A DNA stretch of 36,424 nt from Acidimicrobiia bacterium (GTDB lineage: Bacteria > Actinomycetota > Acidimicrobiia > Acidimicrobiales > Bin134): NCBI GenBank assembly GCA_009842675.1, contig VYEX01000072.1, forward strand, positions 15,849 through 52,272, given 5' to 3'. The notes under the pieces were generated by a model, which ran no database searches, was not told the DNA's origin, and saw only the letters and a list, made by a program, of their open reading frames with translations. Below are positions 16,472-24,140 of this stretch, in pieces (within the stretch, counting starts at the first letter, position 1; every line of letters begins with the position of its first letter). Position numbers and translations under genes: made by a program.

Positions 16472-17362
16472 ATGACCATGGACATCGGCTCGGTCGGGGT
16501 GTGGACCCGCACCGACAGTTTCTCCACCAGCGAGGCCATCGAGTTCGCCCAGAGGGTCGAGGAGCTGGGCTACGGCGCCCTGTGGATTCCCGATGCCTTC
16601 GGCCGCGATCCGTTCGCCCACGCCTCGCTGCTGCTCAATCACACCACCACGCTGGTGCTGGCCACCGGGGTGGTCAACATCCACCTGCGGGAGGCCCAGG
16701 CCACTTCCTGCGCTCAAAAGGAACTGCACGATCAGTCGGGCGGTCGATTCCTGCTCGGCCTCGGGGTGTCCCACCAAGCTCCGGTGGAGCGGATGCAGGG
16801 CAAGCCCTACCCTGCGCCCATCCCGTCGATGCGGGAGTACCTCGACAAGATGGACAACGCCATGTGGTGGGGCCCAGAGCTCGAAGGCGAACCGCCCATG
16901 GTGCTGGCCGCCCTCGGCCCTCTGATGCTGAAGCTGGCCGCCGAGCGCACCCTCGGGGCTCATCCCTACTTCGCCCCGCCGGAGAACTCCCGGCGATCCC
17001 GAGAGATCATGGGCCCCGACGCCTGGATATGCCCGGAGCAGAAGGTGATGCTGGAAACCGACCCGGAGCGGGCCCGAGAAAGAGCCCGGGCCGCCATGGT
17101 CGGGCCCCTGCACATGCCCAACTATCGCAACAACCTCATGAGCTGCGGTTTCGAAGAGAGCGACTTAGACGACGGCGGTTCCGACCAGGTGGTCGACGCC
17201 GTGGTGGCCTGGGGCGATGAGAGCGCTGTGGTGGAGCGGGTGCACCAGCATCTTGATGCCGGCGCCACCCACGTTTGCATACAACCGCTGGACCCGGTGG
17301 ACAAGGCCCGCCCCAACCTCGAAACGCTCGAAGTCCTCGCCCCCCTCTTGAACGGAGCGTGA
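16472..17362 (+). CDS. LLM-class F420-dependent oxidoreductase (TIGR03620-like)
   Basis: 296 residues, luciferase-like TIM barrel. Start at ATG 16472 (a second ATG two codons later is possible) is set by the TACCTT box 6 nt upstream and by the family N-terminus GSVGVWT. Typical segments are EELGYGALWIPDAFGRDPFAHASLLL, LATGVVNIHLREAQ, GGRFLLGLGVSH and, further on, GAHPYFAPPENSR and GATHVCIQPLDP. These match the actinobacterial F420-binding group. It probably transfers hydride from F420H2, or oxidises a hydroxyl with F420, on an unknown substrate. It is only distantly similar to the LLM at 14263, so the pair are separate enzymes rather than a recent duplication. The SDR follows after 5 bp. Confidence 0.88.
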   Translation: MTMDIGSVGVWTRTDSFSTSEAIEFAQRVEELGYGALWIPDAFGRDPFAHASLLLNHTTTLVLATGVVNIHLREAQATSCAQKELHDQSGGRFLLGLGVSHQAPVERMQGKPYPAPIPSMREYLDKMDNAMWWGPELEGEPPMVLAALGPLMLKLAAERTLGAHPYFAPPENSRRSREIMGPDAWICPEQKVMLETDPERARERARAAMVGPLHMPNYRNNLMSCGFEESDLDDGGSDQVVDAVVAWGDESAVVERVHQHLDAGATHVCIQPLDPVDKARPNLETLEVLAPLLNGA

Positions 17363-17367
17363 TCCCG

Positions 17368-18309
17368 ATGTCCGATGGGAAAAAAGGGGCCAGTGAATTC
17401 CAAGACCGGGTCGCCATTGTCACCGGGGCGGGAGACAAGATCGGCCTGGGCTTCGCCCACGCCAGCTACCTGGCCGAGCGGGGAGCCAAGATCGTGCTCA
17501 ACGACTTCGGTAACGGCACGCTGGGGCTGGCTGAGCAAGGCATCAACCCCGACATCGCCGAACAAGCCGCCCAGCGCATCCGCGACGCCGGCGGAGAGGC
17601 CATCGCCAACAACGGCGACATCGCCGACCCATCGAGTGCTCAGGCAATGGTGGCCAGCGCCCTTGATGCCTGGGGTCGCATCGACGTCCTCATCAACAAC
17701 GCCGGGTTCGCCAGCGCGTCGTTCTTTCCCGACATCGACGCCGACGACATGAACCGCCACGTGGGGGTGACCCTGCTGGGGTGCCTCAACACCGCCAAGG
17801 CGGTGTGGCCCCACATGGTGGAGCGGGGCTACGGGCGCATCATCAATACCGGCTCTCCGGCTTGCTTCGGCAACCCCACCGCCTCTTATGCCGCCACCAA
17901 GTCGGGCCTGTTCGGCTTCACCCGCACCGAGGCCATCTTCGGCCAGGCCCACAACATCACCGCCAACCTGCTGTTGCCGGCAGCCATATCCCGGCTGACC
18001 GAGGGCCTGCCCGAGTCGCCGTTCAAGTCACACCTACGGGAGCATTTCGGAGCAGAGAGGGTGGCCCCGGTGGTGGCCCATTTGGTGAGTGATCAATGCA
18101 CGGTGACCGGCGAGGCATTCACCGTGGGCGGCGGTCAATTCGCCCGCATTGTTTATGCCGCTTCCCCCGCGCAAGAGATCGACCTGACCATGGAATCAGT
18201 GGCCCAGGGCATGGCCAACGCCATGGACACCTCCGAGTGGACCCCCCAGGGCTCCACTGCCGAGAGCTTGGTGCATTTGGGCATGCCCCCTGAGCTGGAG
18301 CAGATGTAA
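17368..18309 (+). CDS. SDR-family dehydrogenase resembling the MFE-2/17beta-HSD4 dehydrogenase domain
   Basis: 313 residues, start at the ATG 5 bp after the LLM gene with GGAG upstream. The nucleotide motif is TGAGDKIGLG (19-28), NNAG lies at 110-113, and the catalytic set is Ser163, Tyr174 and Lys178 (SYAATKSG). After the second strand it has NDFG plus an insertion of about 20 residues (GNGTLGLAEQGINPDIAEQ). This resembles the long NDLGG loop of (3R)-hydroxyacyl-CoA dehydrogenases of the MFE-2 type. That suggests a 3-hydroxyacyl-CoA dehydrogenase acting on bulky or branched acyl-CoAs, though many SDRs with this loop are uncharacterised. The C-terminal 70 residues are an extension beyond a minimal SDR. 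It is followed 11 bp later by the PhyH-type gene. Confidence 0.85.
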   Translation: MSDGKKGASEFQDRVAIVTGAGDKIGLGFAHASYLAERGAKIVLNDFGNGTLGLAEQGINPDIAEQAAQRIRDAGGEAIANNGDIADPSSAQAMVASALDAWGRIDVLINNAGFASASFFPDIDADDMNRHVGVTLLGCLNTAKAVWPHMVERGYGRIINTGSPACFGNPTASYAATKSGLFGFTRTEAIFGQAHNITANLLLPAAISRLTEGLPESPFKSHLREHFGAERVAPVVAHLVSDQCTVTGEAFTVGGGQFARIVYAASPAQEIDLTMESVAQGMANAMDTSEWTPQGSTAESLVHLGMPPELEQM

Positions 18310-18320
18310 GGATTATCACT

Positions 18321-19175
18321 ATGGCACTGGTGACGGAAGAAGAGATCGAGGCATTTTGGCGCGACGGTGTGGTGGTTATCAGAGGAGTGCTGTCTGATGA
18401 CACCTTGGCCTCTATGACCAAGCCGGTGGAGCGAGCTCTGGGGTCGGAGGCGATGAACAACATGACCGAGATGGGTGCCATGGTGGTTCCGCCCAGCGGG
18501 GGAACCGTGCTCAACGACCCCGCCGCAGCCAAGAGGGGCGCCCCCCGGGGTCAGTTCCACGGCGGCACCGACCACTGGTGGGACGATCCCGACTTCGAGG
18601 CATTCGCCACCCGGTCGCCCCTACCTCAAGTTGCTGCCGAGCTCATGCAGAGCCAAGAACTGTGGTTCTACGAAGACAGCGTGTTGGTGAAGGAGCCCCA
18701 CACTGAGGAGCCCACCTCTATCCACCAAGACATGGCCTACTTCCAACTGGAGGGCGACAAGGTGTGCACCACCTGGTGCCCGCTCGACGCCATCACCGTT
18801 GAAACCGGAGCCACCGTCTATGTGAAGGGCTCACACCGCTGGGAGCGGAACTTCCGGCCCAACTGGTTCGTGAGCCAACTCTCCATGCCCGACACCGACG
18901 GCGAGGAGGTCCCCCACTACGACCGGGATGACTCCGAGCACCTGCTCTGTTTCGACATGGAGCCTGGAGACGTGGCCGTCCACCATGCCATGACCCTTCA
19001 TGGCGCCCACGCCAACGTGACCGACCAGTGGCGCCGGGCCATCTCGGTGCGCTACTGCGGCGACGGCACCGTCTACCGCTTCAAGCGGGGCACCCCCCTA
19101 AAGCCCCACCACTCCGAGGTCACCGAAGGCGACCCCGTAAACCACCCCCGCTGCCCCCAAGTCTGGCCCCGCTAA
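18321..19175 (+). CDS. Phytanoyl-CoA dioxygenase (PhyH) family protein
   Basis: 284 residues, ATG preceded by AAGGA at a workable distance. PhyH proteins are Fe(II)/2-oxoglutarate oxygenases of the double-stranded beta-helix fold. The iron triad is His135-x-Asp137 in SIHQDMAY and His227 in MTLHGAH, with Arg238/Arg239 or Arg244 (WRRAISVRY) as the likely 2-oxoglutarate carboxylate ligand. Length and motif spacing are normal. Human PAHX hydroxylates the 2-position of phytanoyl-CoA, but bacterial members act on many substrates. The context of CaiB/AMACR, an MFE-2-like SDR and an SCP2-type thiolase makes an acyl-CoA 2-hydroxylation plausible (inference). It is probably cotranscribed with the SDR. 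Confidence 0.92.
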   Translation: MALVTEEEIEAFWRDGVVVIRGVLSDDTLASMTKPVERALGSEAMNNMTEMGAMVVPPSGGTVLNDPAAAKRGAPRGQFHGGTDHWWDDPDFEAFATRSPLPQVAAELMQSQELWFYEDSVLVKEPHTEEPTSIHQDMAYFQLEGDKVCTTWCPLDAITVETGATVYVKGSHRWERNFRPNWFVSQLSMPDTDGEEVPHYDRDDSEHLLCFDMEPGDVAVHHAMTLHGAHANVTDQWRRAISVRYCGDGTVYRFKRGTPLKPHHSEVTEGDPVNHPRCPQVWPR

Positions 19176-19205
19176 GGCCGTATCTCGGCCGCAACTTTGT
19201 CCAGG

Positions 19206-20039
19206 ATGCTGGTGTCCCGCACTGATTGGTGCCGGGCCATCGCTGCGGTGGTGGTCGTTGCGGGCCTCCTGGTGAACATCCCTGCCAGCCCGGGAGCCAG
19301 CGCCCAAACCCCTAGTGGGAACCCGCCAACGGTCGAAGACATAGAGGTACGAGACAACCTCATCGCCGACCAAGAATCACTGCTCAGCATCTACCGCTGC
19401 TTATTCGGCGTTGATACCCAGCTCGTGCTCGGCGGCTGCGCCAATGGTCAACCCGTTCTCGGCCGCACCCTGCCCGGCGTCTTCAGCGGCACCCCAACCC
19501 ATCAAGACATAGCGGTGCGAGACAACCTCATCGCCGACCAAGAATCACTCCTCAATACTTACCGCTGCCAATTCGACATCGACACCCAGATAGTGCCGGG
19601 CCGCTGTCGGACCTCGCCGACCCAAACCGACTTGGCCGATTTGGAAACTCAGGCTGAGATCATCGGCGCCGAGGCTGAAATGGCCCAGATGGTCAGCGAG
19701 CTCCGCCATAGTCTCGGTCTGGCACCTCTGTCGTACAGCATCGATCTGGCAAACGTGGCCCGCAATTGGTCGCAAACCATGAGGGACACCGGCCAATTCG
19801 TCCACAACCCGAATTACCTCCAGCAATACCCACCGGGCGCGACGCTGGCCAGGGAGAACATCGCCACCGTGTCGGGCACCACGCTTGCCGAGGCAGTGCA
19901 GATCGCCTTCGACGGCCTAGTCGCTAGCCCCGGCCACTACGCCACCATGACCAGCACTGACGTCAATCACTTCGGAATCGGCATCGCCATCGAAGGATCA
20001 TCCTTCTGGTTCACCCAGAACTTCGCCTACTACCCCTAA
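19206..20039 (+). CDS. Secreted CAP-domain (SCP/PR-1) protein with a duplicated Cys motif
   Basis: 277 residues from the ATG at 19206; a TTG three codons earlier is less likely. A Sec signal peptide ends near ASA-QTP (cleavage about residue 33). Two copies of a 34-residue motif follow at about 45-78 and 101-134, each of the form VRDNLIADQESLL..YRC.F..DTQ.V.G.C with two Cys 13 apart. The C-terminal 115 residues are a CAP domain: LRHSLGLAPLSYSIDLANVA, His200 in FVHNP, ENIATV with Glu217, and NHFGIGIA. CAP proteins are extracellular and in bacteria often have unknown roles in the envelope or as proteases or lipid binders. It is 30 bp after the PhyH gene and ends tail-to-tail with the thiolase, so its link to the metabolic genes may be accidental. 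Confidence 0.85.
   Translation: MLVSRTDWCRAIAAVVVVAGLLVNIPASPGASAQTPSGNPPTVEDIEVRDNLIADQESLLSIYRCLFGVDTQLVLGGCANGQPVLGRTLPGVFSGTPTHQDIAVRDNLIADQESLLNTYRCQFDIDTQIVPGRCRTSPTQTDLADLETQAEIIGAEAEMAQMVSELRHSLGLAPLSYSIDLANVARNWSQTMRDTGQFVHNPNYLQQYPPGATLARENIATVSGTTLAEAVQIAFDGLVASPGHYATMTSTDVNHFGIGIAIEGSSFWFTQNFAYYP
19331..19608 (+). repeat. 168-bp-spaced direct repeat encoding the duplicated Cys motif
   Basis: The segments starting at about 19337 and 19505 match closely for some 64 bases, including an identical stretch GAGACAACCTCATCGCCGAC. The offset is 168 bp, or 56 codons. Identity falls off toward the ends, so it is an intragenic duplication that is recent or conserved by selection. Confidence 0.85.
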
Positions 20040-20055
20040 GCCAACGAAGAGTCCT

Positions 20056-21249
20056 CTATCCCAGCTCGGGGCCGAGGATGGAGACGAAGGAGACCATTTC
20101 GCCGGGGTAGCCGCCGAGGTTGTGGACGAGACCGAGGTTGCGGCTGGACAGGTCGATTTGGCGGTCGTCGCCGGCTTGGCCGCGTAGTTGGAGCCAGCAC
20201 TCGTAGTGCATGCGCAGGCCCGAGGCCCCCACGGGGTGGCCGAAGGCCTTGAGGCCGCCGTCGGTGTTGATGGGCATGTCGCCGTTGCGCTCGAAGGTCC
20301 CGGCCAGCACCTCTTTCCAGGCGGTGCCCCGCTCGCAGAAGCCCAGGTCTTCCATGAGCACCATCTCGGTGGGGGTGAAGCAGTCGTGGACCTCGGCCAT
20401 GGCCAGCGCCGATCGAGGGTCGTCGATCCCCGCTTGGCGGTAGGCATCGGCCCCGGCCATTTCGCACTCCGGGAACGTGGTGTAGTCGTAGTCGGGGTCG
20501 ATGAGCCCGCCACCGGTGCCCGACACGAATGACAGGGCCTTGATGTACAACGGATCCTCGCAGTACTTGTGGGCATCGGCCGCCCGCACCACGATGGCGG
20601 CAGCCGAACCGTCGGCCACGCCGGAGCAGTCAAACACTGACAACCGCCCGGCCACCGAGGCCATCTCGCAGATCTTCTCGGCCGGCATCTCCCGGCGGAA
20701 TTGGGCCAGCGGGTTGAGCGCTCCATTGCGGTGGTTCTTCTCGGCAATTTTGGCCACCACCATGCGCAGCTCGTCCTCATCAACTCCGTAGCGGGCGGCA
20801 TAGGCGGGCAGCACCAGGCTGTACATGGCCGCGGCGGTCAGGTTCCGCTTGGTGCCATCGTGGGGAGCGGGGGCGGCGTTCAATCCCTGATAGCCGGAGT
20901 CCTTGATCTTCTCCACACCGATGGCCATGGCCATGTCGTAGGCCCCGCTGGCCACCGCGTAGGAAGCTTGGCGCAGCGCCTCGGAGCCGGTGGCGCAGAA
21001 GTTCTCCACCCGGGTGACCGGCTTGCCCTCCAGTTTCAGGGGCTGGCTCAGCGTGAGTCCGCTCATGCCACTGGACGCCGTCCCCAGCCAGAACGCGTCG
21101 ACATCGTCTTTGGCCACTCCGGCGGAGTCGAACGCCGCGGTAGCGGCGTCGATCAGAAGATCATCGGTCCCCTTGTCCCAGTGCTCCCGGAACTGGGTGC
21201 AGCCCATTCCGATGATCGCCACCTGGTCTTTGATGCCATGACTGGCCAT
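20056..21249 (-). CDS. SCP2-type thiolase / acetyl-CoA acetyltransferase family protein
   Basis: 397 residues, ATG with a perfect AGGAGG 6 nt upstream. Catalytic residues are Cys85 in VENFCATGSEA, the His-Asp-Cys-Phe motif at His288 (VHDCFTPTE), and His338 in GHPVGASG. The HDCF motif and the terminal HNLGG instead of a catalytic Cys-GGG are hallmarks of SCP2/archaeal-type thiolases. These cleave 3-oxoacyl-CoA, or in steroid degradation act as retro-aldolases with a DUF35 partner. The gene upstream (10 bp) encodes an HMG-CoA-synthase-like protein fused to a DUF35/OB domain, and the Shine-Dalgarno overlaps that gene's stop. The two products therefore probably form a complex. All three thiolase catalytic elements are intact. 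Confidence 0.92.
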   Translation of the reverse strand: MASHGIKDQVAIIGMGCTQFREHWDKGTDDLLIDAATAAFDSAGVAKDDVDAFWLGTASSGMSGLTLSQPLKLEGKPVTRVENFCATGSEALRQASYAVASGAYDMAMAIGVEKIKDSGYQGLNAAPAPHDGTKRNLTAAAMYSLVLPAYAARYGVDEDELRMVVAKIAEKNHRNGALNPLAQFRREMPAEKICEMASVAGRLSVFDCSGVADGSAAAIVVRAADAHKYCEDPLYIKALSFVSGTGGGLIDPDYDYTTFPECEMAGADAYRQAGIDDPRSALAMAEVHDCFTPTEMVLMEDLGFCERGTAWKEVLAGTFERNGDMPINTDGGLKAFGHPVGASGLRMHYECWLQLRGQAGDDRQIDLSSRNLGLVHNLGGYPGEMVSFVSILGPELG

Positions 21250-21259
21250 CGGTCGCCTC

Positions 21260-22657
21260 CTATCGCGCCGGGCGCGCCTTCCAGAAATAGTTATAGATGC
21301 CCTCGGCCTCGTACAGCCGCCGGAACGTCATCTCCACCCGCTGGCCGATGCGGACCGCATCGGGGTCCACGTCGGTCAGCTCCACCGGCAGCCGACCGCC
21401 TCCGTCGAAGTCCACCACTGCGAACACCACCGGTGGGCTCACCGAATACACCAGCCGGTCGATGGTGAAGGTCACCACCGTGGCCCCGACGTCGGCCATG
21501 GGCGCAGGGTCCATGGCGTCGAGCTCGTCCTCGGGGCGGATGGACACCCGGGCCGGCGGCAGGTGCAGCGTCCCGCTCTCGGTCCCCCGGCTACCCACAA
21601 ACCCGTACTTCCAGTCCTGGGCTCGGGCCGCGGCCGACGACGACGGTCGGGTTGGCTCGGGCCGATTGGGGGGCTGCACCTGGATCATGTCCCGCCACTG
21701 CAAGAACGTGGCGTAGCTCACCTCGGCGCCAGCGGCGACCTGATCGGCTACCGAAAGGGCCGACGCGTAAGCGGCCAAAGCCTCGGTGGCCCGCAGAATC
21801 AGAACCTCCGCCCCGTCAGCCAGCATCACCACCGCGATGGTCTGGCCGGGTTCGGCCTGCTCCAGCTCGTTGGCCAGCAACAGCCCAGGATGGGCCGTTC
21901 CGGTATTGCCCACCACTGCGCCCAAGTCGTCGGCCACCCGAGCCACCCCGAGCTGGCCCACCACCCGCTTGACCGCTCGGCTGTGAGACCCGGTCACCAC
22001 CGCCACATCCACGTCGTCGGCTCCGATGCCCGCCGCGCCCAGCGCCTCTTTCCAGGCTTGGTCAGCCAGCGGGCCGTAGCGGGTCTCGCCAAAGCGCTCC
22101 TCCCATTGGCCGGTGCTGGGCGAGCCCGGCTGGCGCCAGCGATCCACAAACTCCTCGGTGGCCGACGCCGAACCCAGCAGCTCGGCCACTACCGGCCCGT
22201 CGTCCTCGGTGCCGATCAAGAACGCGGCGGCGCCATCGCCACCCGCGGCCTCATCAGCACCGGTGGGCAGCCCGCCTCTCATGTCGGCGGTCACCACCAG
22301 CGTCGGTCCTATCGCATTCAGGGCAGTCCGCAACGCCCCGATGCCAGAGCGCACCGCACCCCCGAAGTCCAACGCGCCCACCGAAGAATCCAACCGCAGC
22401 GCAGCGTGGATAGCGGTGGCGTTGGTTTTCTCCAGATAGGCGGGGTCGGCGGTGGCGAACCACAACGCCCGGGGCTCGGCATCAGCAGGGCGCAGCGCCA
22501 GTCGGGCTGCCTCCACCCCCATGGTGGTGGTGTCCTCGTCGTAAGACGCCACCGATCGGGTGCCCCGGCCGCCGCCCTTGCCCATGACCGCGGCAATGGC
22601 CGACCGATCCAGGCGCCAGTACGGCACGTAGCCCCCGAAGCTGATGATGCCTCGCAT
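21260..22657 (-). CDS. HMG-CoA synthase-like protein fused to a DUF35/OB-fold domain, catalytic residues altered
   Basis: 465 residues from ATG 22657 (MRGIISFGGYVPYWRLDR, the normal N-terminus of archaeal-type HMG-CoA synthase). The thiolase-fold part is about 1-325. DUF35/OB follows at about 340-465 (GTLHLPPARVS, then VVFAVVDFDGGGRLPVELTDVD). By alignment from memory with bacterial HMG-CoA synthase (Glu79, Cys111, His233), the equivalents here are Ala70, Val102 (DFGGAVRSG) and His225 (GSHSRAVKR): Cys and Glu are gone and only His remains. The zinc-ribbon cysteines normally found before GT.HFPP are also replaced (Gly358, Ser361, Ser372). A structural partner for the adjacent thiolase, or a different condensing chemistry, is more likely than HMG-CoA synthesis. 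It leads a two-gene unit. Confidence 0.85.
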   Translation of the reverse strand: MRGIISFGGYVPYWRLDRSAIAAVMGKGGGRGTRSVASYDEDTTTMGVEAARLALRPADAEPRALWFATADPAYLEKTNATAIHAALRLDSSVGALDFGGAVRSGIGALRTALNAIGPTLVVTADMRGGLPTGADEAAGGDGAAAFLIGTEDDGPVVAELLGSASATEEFVDRWRQPGSPSTGQWEERFGETRYGPLADQAWKEALGAAGIGADDVDVAVVTGSHSRAVKRVVGQLGVARVADDLGAVVGNTGTAHPGLLLANELEQAEPGQTIAVVMLADGAEVLILRATEALAAYASALSVADQVAAGAEVSYATFLQWRDMIQVQPPNRPEPTRPSSSAAARAQDWKYGFVGSRGTESGTLHLPPARVSIRPEDELDAMDPAPMADVGATVVTFTIDRLVYSVSPPVVFAVVDFDGGGRLPVELTDVDPDAVRIGQRVEMTFRRLYEAEGIYNYFWKARPAR

Positions 22658-22665
22658 ACCGCCGA

Positions 22666-22671
22666 AGTGTA
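22666..22671 (-). promoter_or_regulatory. -10 box TACACT of the HMGCS-DUF35 gene
   Basis: On the minus strand TACACT is followed by 8 nt and the ATG at 22657. It is contained in one arm of the AGTGT-N7-ACACT inverted repeat, so a protein bound there would block this promoter. Confidence 0.4.
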
Positions 22672-22682
22672 CGCCTGACACT
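22666..22682. promoter_or_regulatory. Candidate operator AGTGT-N7-ACACT
   Basis: A perfect 5-bp inverted repeat separated by 7 bp lies in the 55-bp divergent region. It covers the minus-strand -10 box and lies where the -35 of the plus-strand promoter would fall. The size fits a TetR- or LacI-type dimer site, but such a short repeat can occur by chance. Confidence 0.3.
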
Positions 22683-22699
22683 GCCATCAGCCGGAGTCC

Positions 22700-22705
22700 T
22701 AGTCT
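22700..22705 (+). promoter_or_regulatory. -10 box TAGTCT, leaderless promoter of the first amidohydrolase
   Basis: TAGTCT is followed by 7 nt (GTCCCCC) and ATG at 22713. The layout is the same as in front of the paralogous gene at 27582. Confidence 0.5.
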
Positions 22706-22712
22706 GTCCCCC

Positions 22713-24128
22713 ATGAGCTTTGAGCCCAGCGCCGAGGTGCGGCGCATCCGCGACGCCATCGACCACCCGATCATCGACTCCGATGGCCACATCATCGAGT
22801 TTCTCCCCGAAGTCCACGACATCATGGCCACCGTCGGCGGTCCCGAGTTGGTGGACAAGTTCAAGGTCGTGGAGTACGGCGCGCGGAAATCCATCGATCT
22901 GACGCTGGAGCAGCGCCGGGCCGCCGGAATGATGCGCTCGGCGTGGTGGGGGCTGCCGGCCCGCAACACCCTCGACCGGGCCACCGCCTTGCTGCCCAAG
23001 CTGCTGTACGAGCGGCTGGACGAGATCGGAATCGACCTAGCCGTGCTCTACCCCACTTATGGGCTGACCTGCATGGGCCTCGAAGATGAGGATCTCCGCC
23101 TCGGGGCAGCAAGGGCATTCAACCTCTACTTCCACCAGGCGTACGAGCCCTACTCTGACCGTCTTATGCCGGTGGCCATCATCCCCATGTTCACTCCCGA
23201 AGAGGCCATCGCCGAGTTGGACTTCGCGGTAGGCGAGCTGGGCATGCGCCCGGTGATGCTGACCGGGCTGGTACCCCGACCGGTGGACCGGGAGAACACC
23301 AGCCATCGCCACGCCCGCCGCATGGACACCCTGGGCATGGACTCCCCCTGCGACTACGACCCGGTGTGGCAGCGGTGCACCGAACTCGGCGTGTCGCCCA
23401 CCTTCCACTCTGCAGGGATGGGCTGGGGCAGCCGCACGTCGGAGACCAACTACGTGTACAACCACCTGGGCAACTTCGCCGCCGCGGGCGAGGCACTGTG
23501 CCGGGCGGTGTTCATGGGCGGGGTGGCCCATCGCTTTCCCGAGCTGCGGTGGGCCTTCCTGGAAGGAGGCGTGGCCTGGGGCGTGAACCTGCTGTCGGAT
23601 GTGATCGGCCACTGGGAGAAGCGCAACCGCGACGCCATCGGCCACTACGACCCTGCCGCGGTGGACATGGACGAGCTGGGCAAGCTCTTTGACAAATTCG
23701 GGACGGATGCGGCCAACAGCCACCGCGACCGCCTCCAAGAAGCGCTGCACATGCTGAGCGAACCCGATGAAGATCCGGCCACCATCGATGAGTTCGCCCT
23801 CAGCGGGGTGGACACCGTGGACGACATCCTGGCCATCTGGGACCGGTTCCATTTCGGTTGCGAAGCCGACGACCCCATGACCGCTATCGGGTTCAACCGG
23901 ACGGTGACACCGAGGGGCCAAGTGGTGAAGGGCATCTTTGCCTCCGACGTGGGCCACTGGGACGTCCCTGATGTGCGCGACGTGCTGCCCGAGGCCTACG
24001 AGCTAGTGGACGACGGCATCCTCGACGAGGCCGACTTCCGGGCGTTCACCTTCGAGCACCCGATGTCGCTTTGGGCTGGCACCAACTCCGACTTCTTCAA
24101 AGGCACCGTCATCGAAGAAGCCCTGTAG
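22713..24128 (+). CDS. Amidohydrolase 2 family (TIM-barrel metal hydrolase/decarboxylase)
   Basis: 471 residues from ATG 22713. The metal-binding start is IDSDGHIIE (Asp24-x-His26, Glu29 nearby). Later come a His in PTFHSAGMGW, AHRFPELRWAFLEGG and SDVGHWDVPD, where the Asp is the expected active-site acid. This is the family that includes ACMSD, gamma-resorcylate decarboxylase and 4-oxalomesaconate hydratase; it is usually cytoplasmic and zinc- or manganese-dependent. Substrate is unknown. It is a paralog of the 27582-28976 product, sharing FGCEADDP, SDVGHWDVPD and FFKGTV at matching places. An orphan CODH-type gene follows after 12 bp. Confidence 0.87.
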   Translation: MSFEPSAEVRRIRDAIDHPIIDSDGHIIEFLPEVHDIMATVGGPELVDKFKVVEYGARKSIDLTLEQRRAAGMMRSAWWGLPARNTLDRATALLPKLLYERLDEIGIDLAVLYPTYGLTCMGLEDEDLRLGAARAFNLYFHQAYEPYSDRLMPVAIIPMFTPEEAIAELDFAVGELGMRPVMLTGLVPRPVDRENTSHRHARRMDTLGMDSPCDYDPVWQRCTELGVSPTFHSAGMGWGSRTSETNYVYNHLGNFAAAGEALCRAVFMGGVAHRFPELRWAFLEGGVAWGVNLLSDVIGHWEKRNRDAIGHYDPAAVDMDELGKLFDKFGTDAANSHRDRLQEALHMLSEPDEDPATIDEFALSGVDTVDDILAIWDRFHFGCEADDPMTAIGFNRTVTPRGQVVKGIFASDVGHWDVPDVRDVLPEAYELVDDGILDEADFRAFTFEHPMSLWAGTNSDFFKGTVIEEAL

Positions 24129-24140
24129 AGACTTCTTGCT

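Noticed and set aside
20065..20076. CTCGGGGCCGAG hairpin as a terminator for convergent CAP and thiolase genes
   Set aside because: It lies inside the thiolase coding end, has only a 5-bp stem and no T-tract.
21260..22999. Longer 579-codon version of the HMGCS-DUF35 gene
   Set aside because: The extra N-terminus overlaps the divergent amidohydrolase and is not family-like. The normal N-terminus begins at 22657, with a -10 box just upstream.
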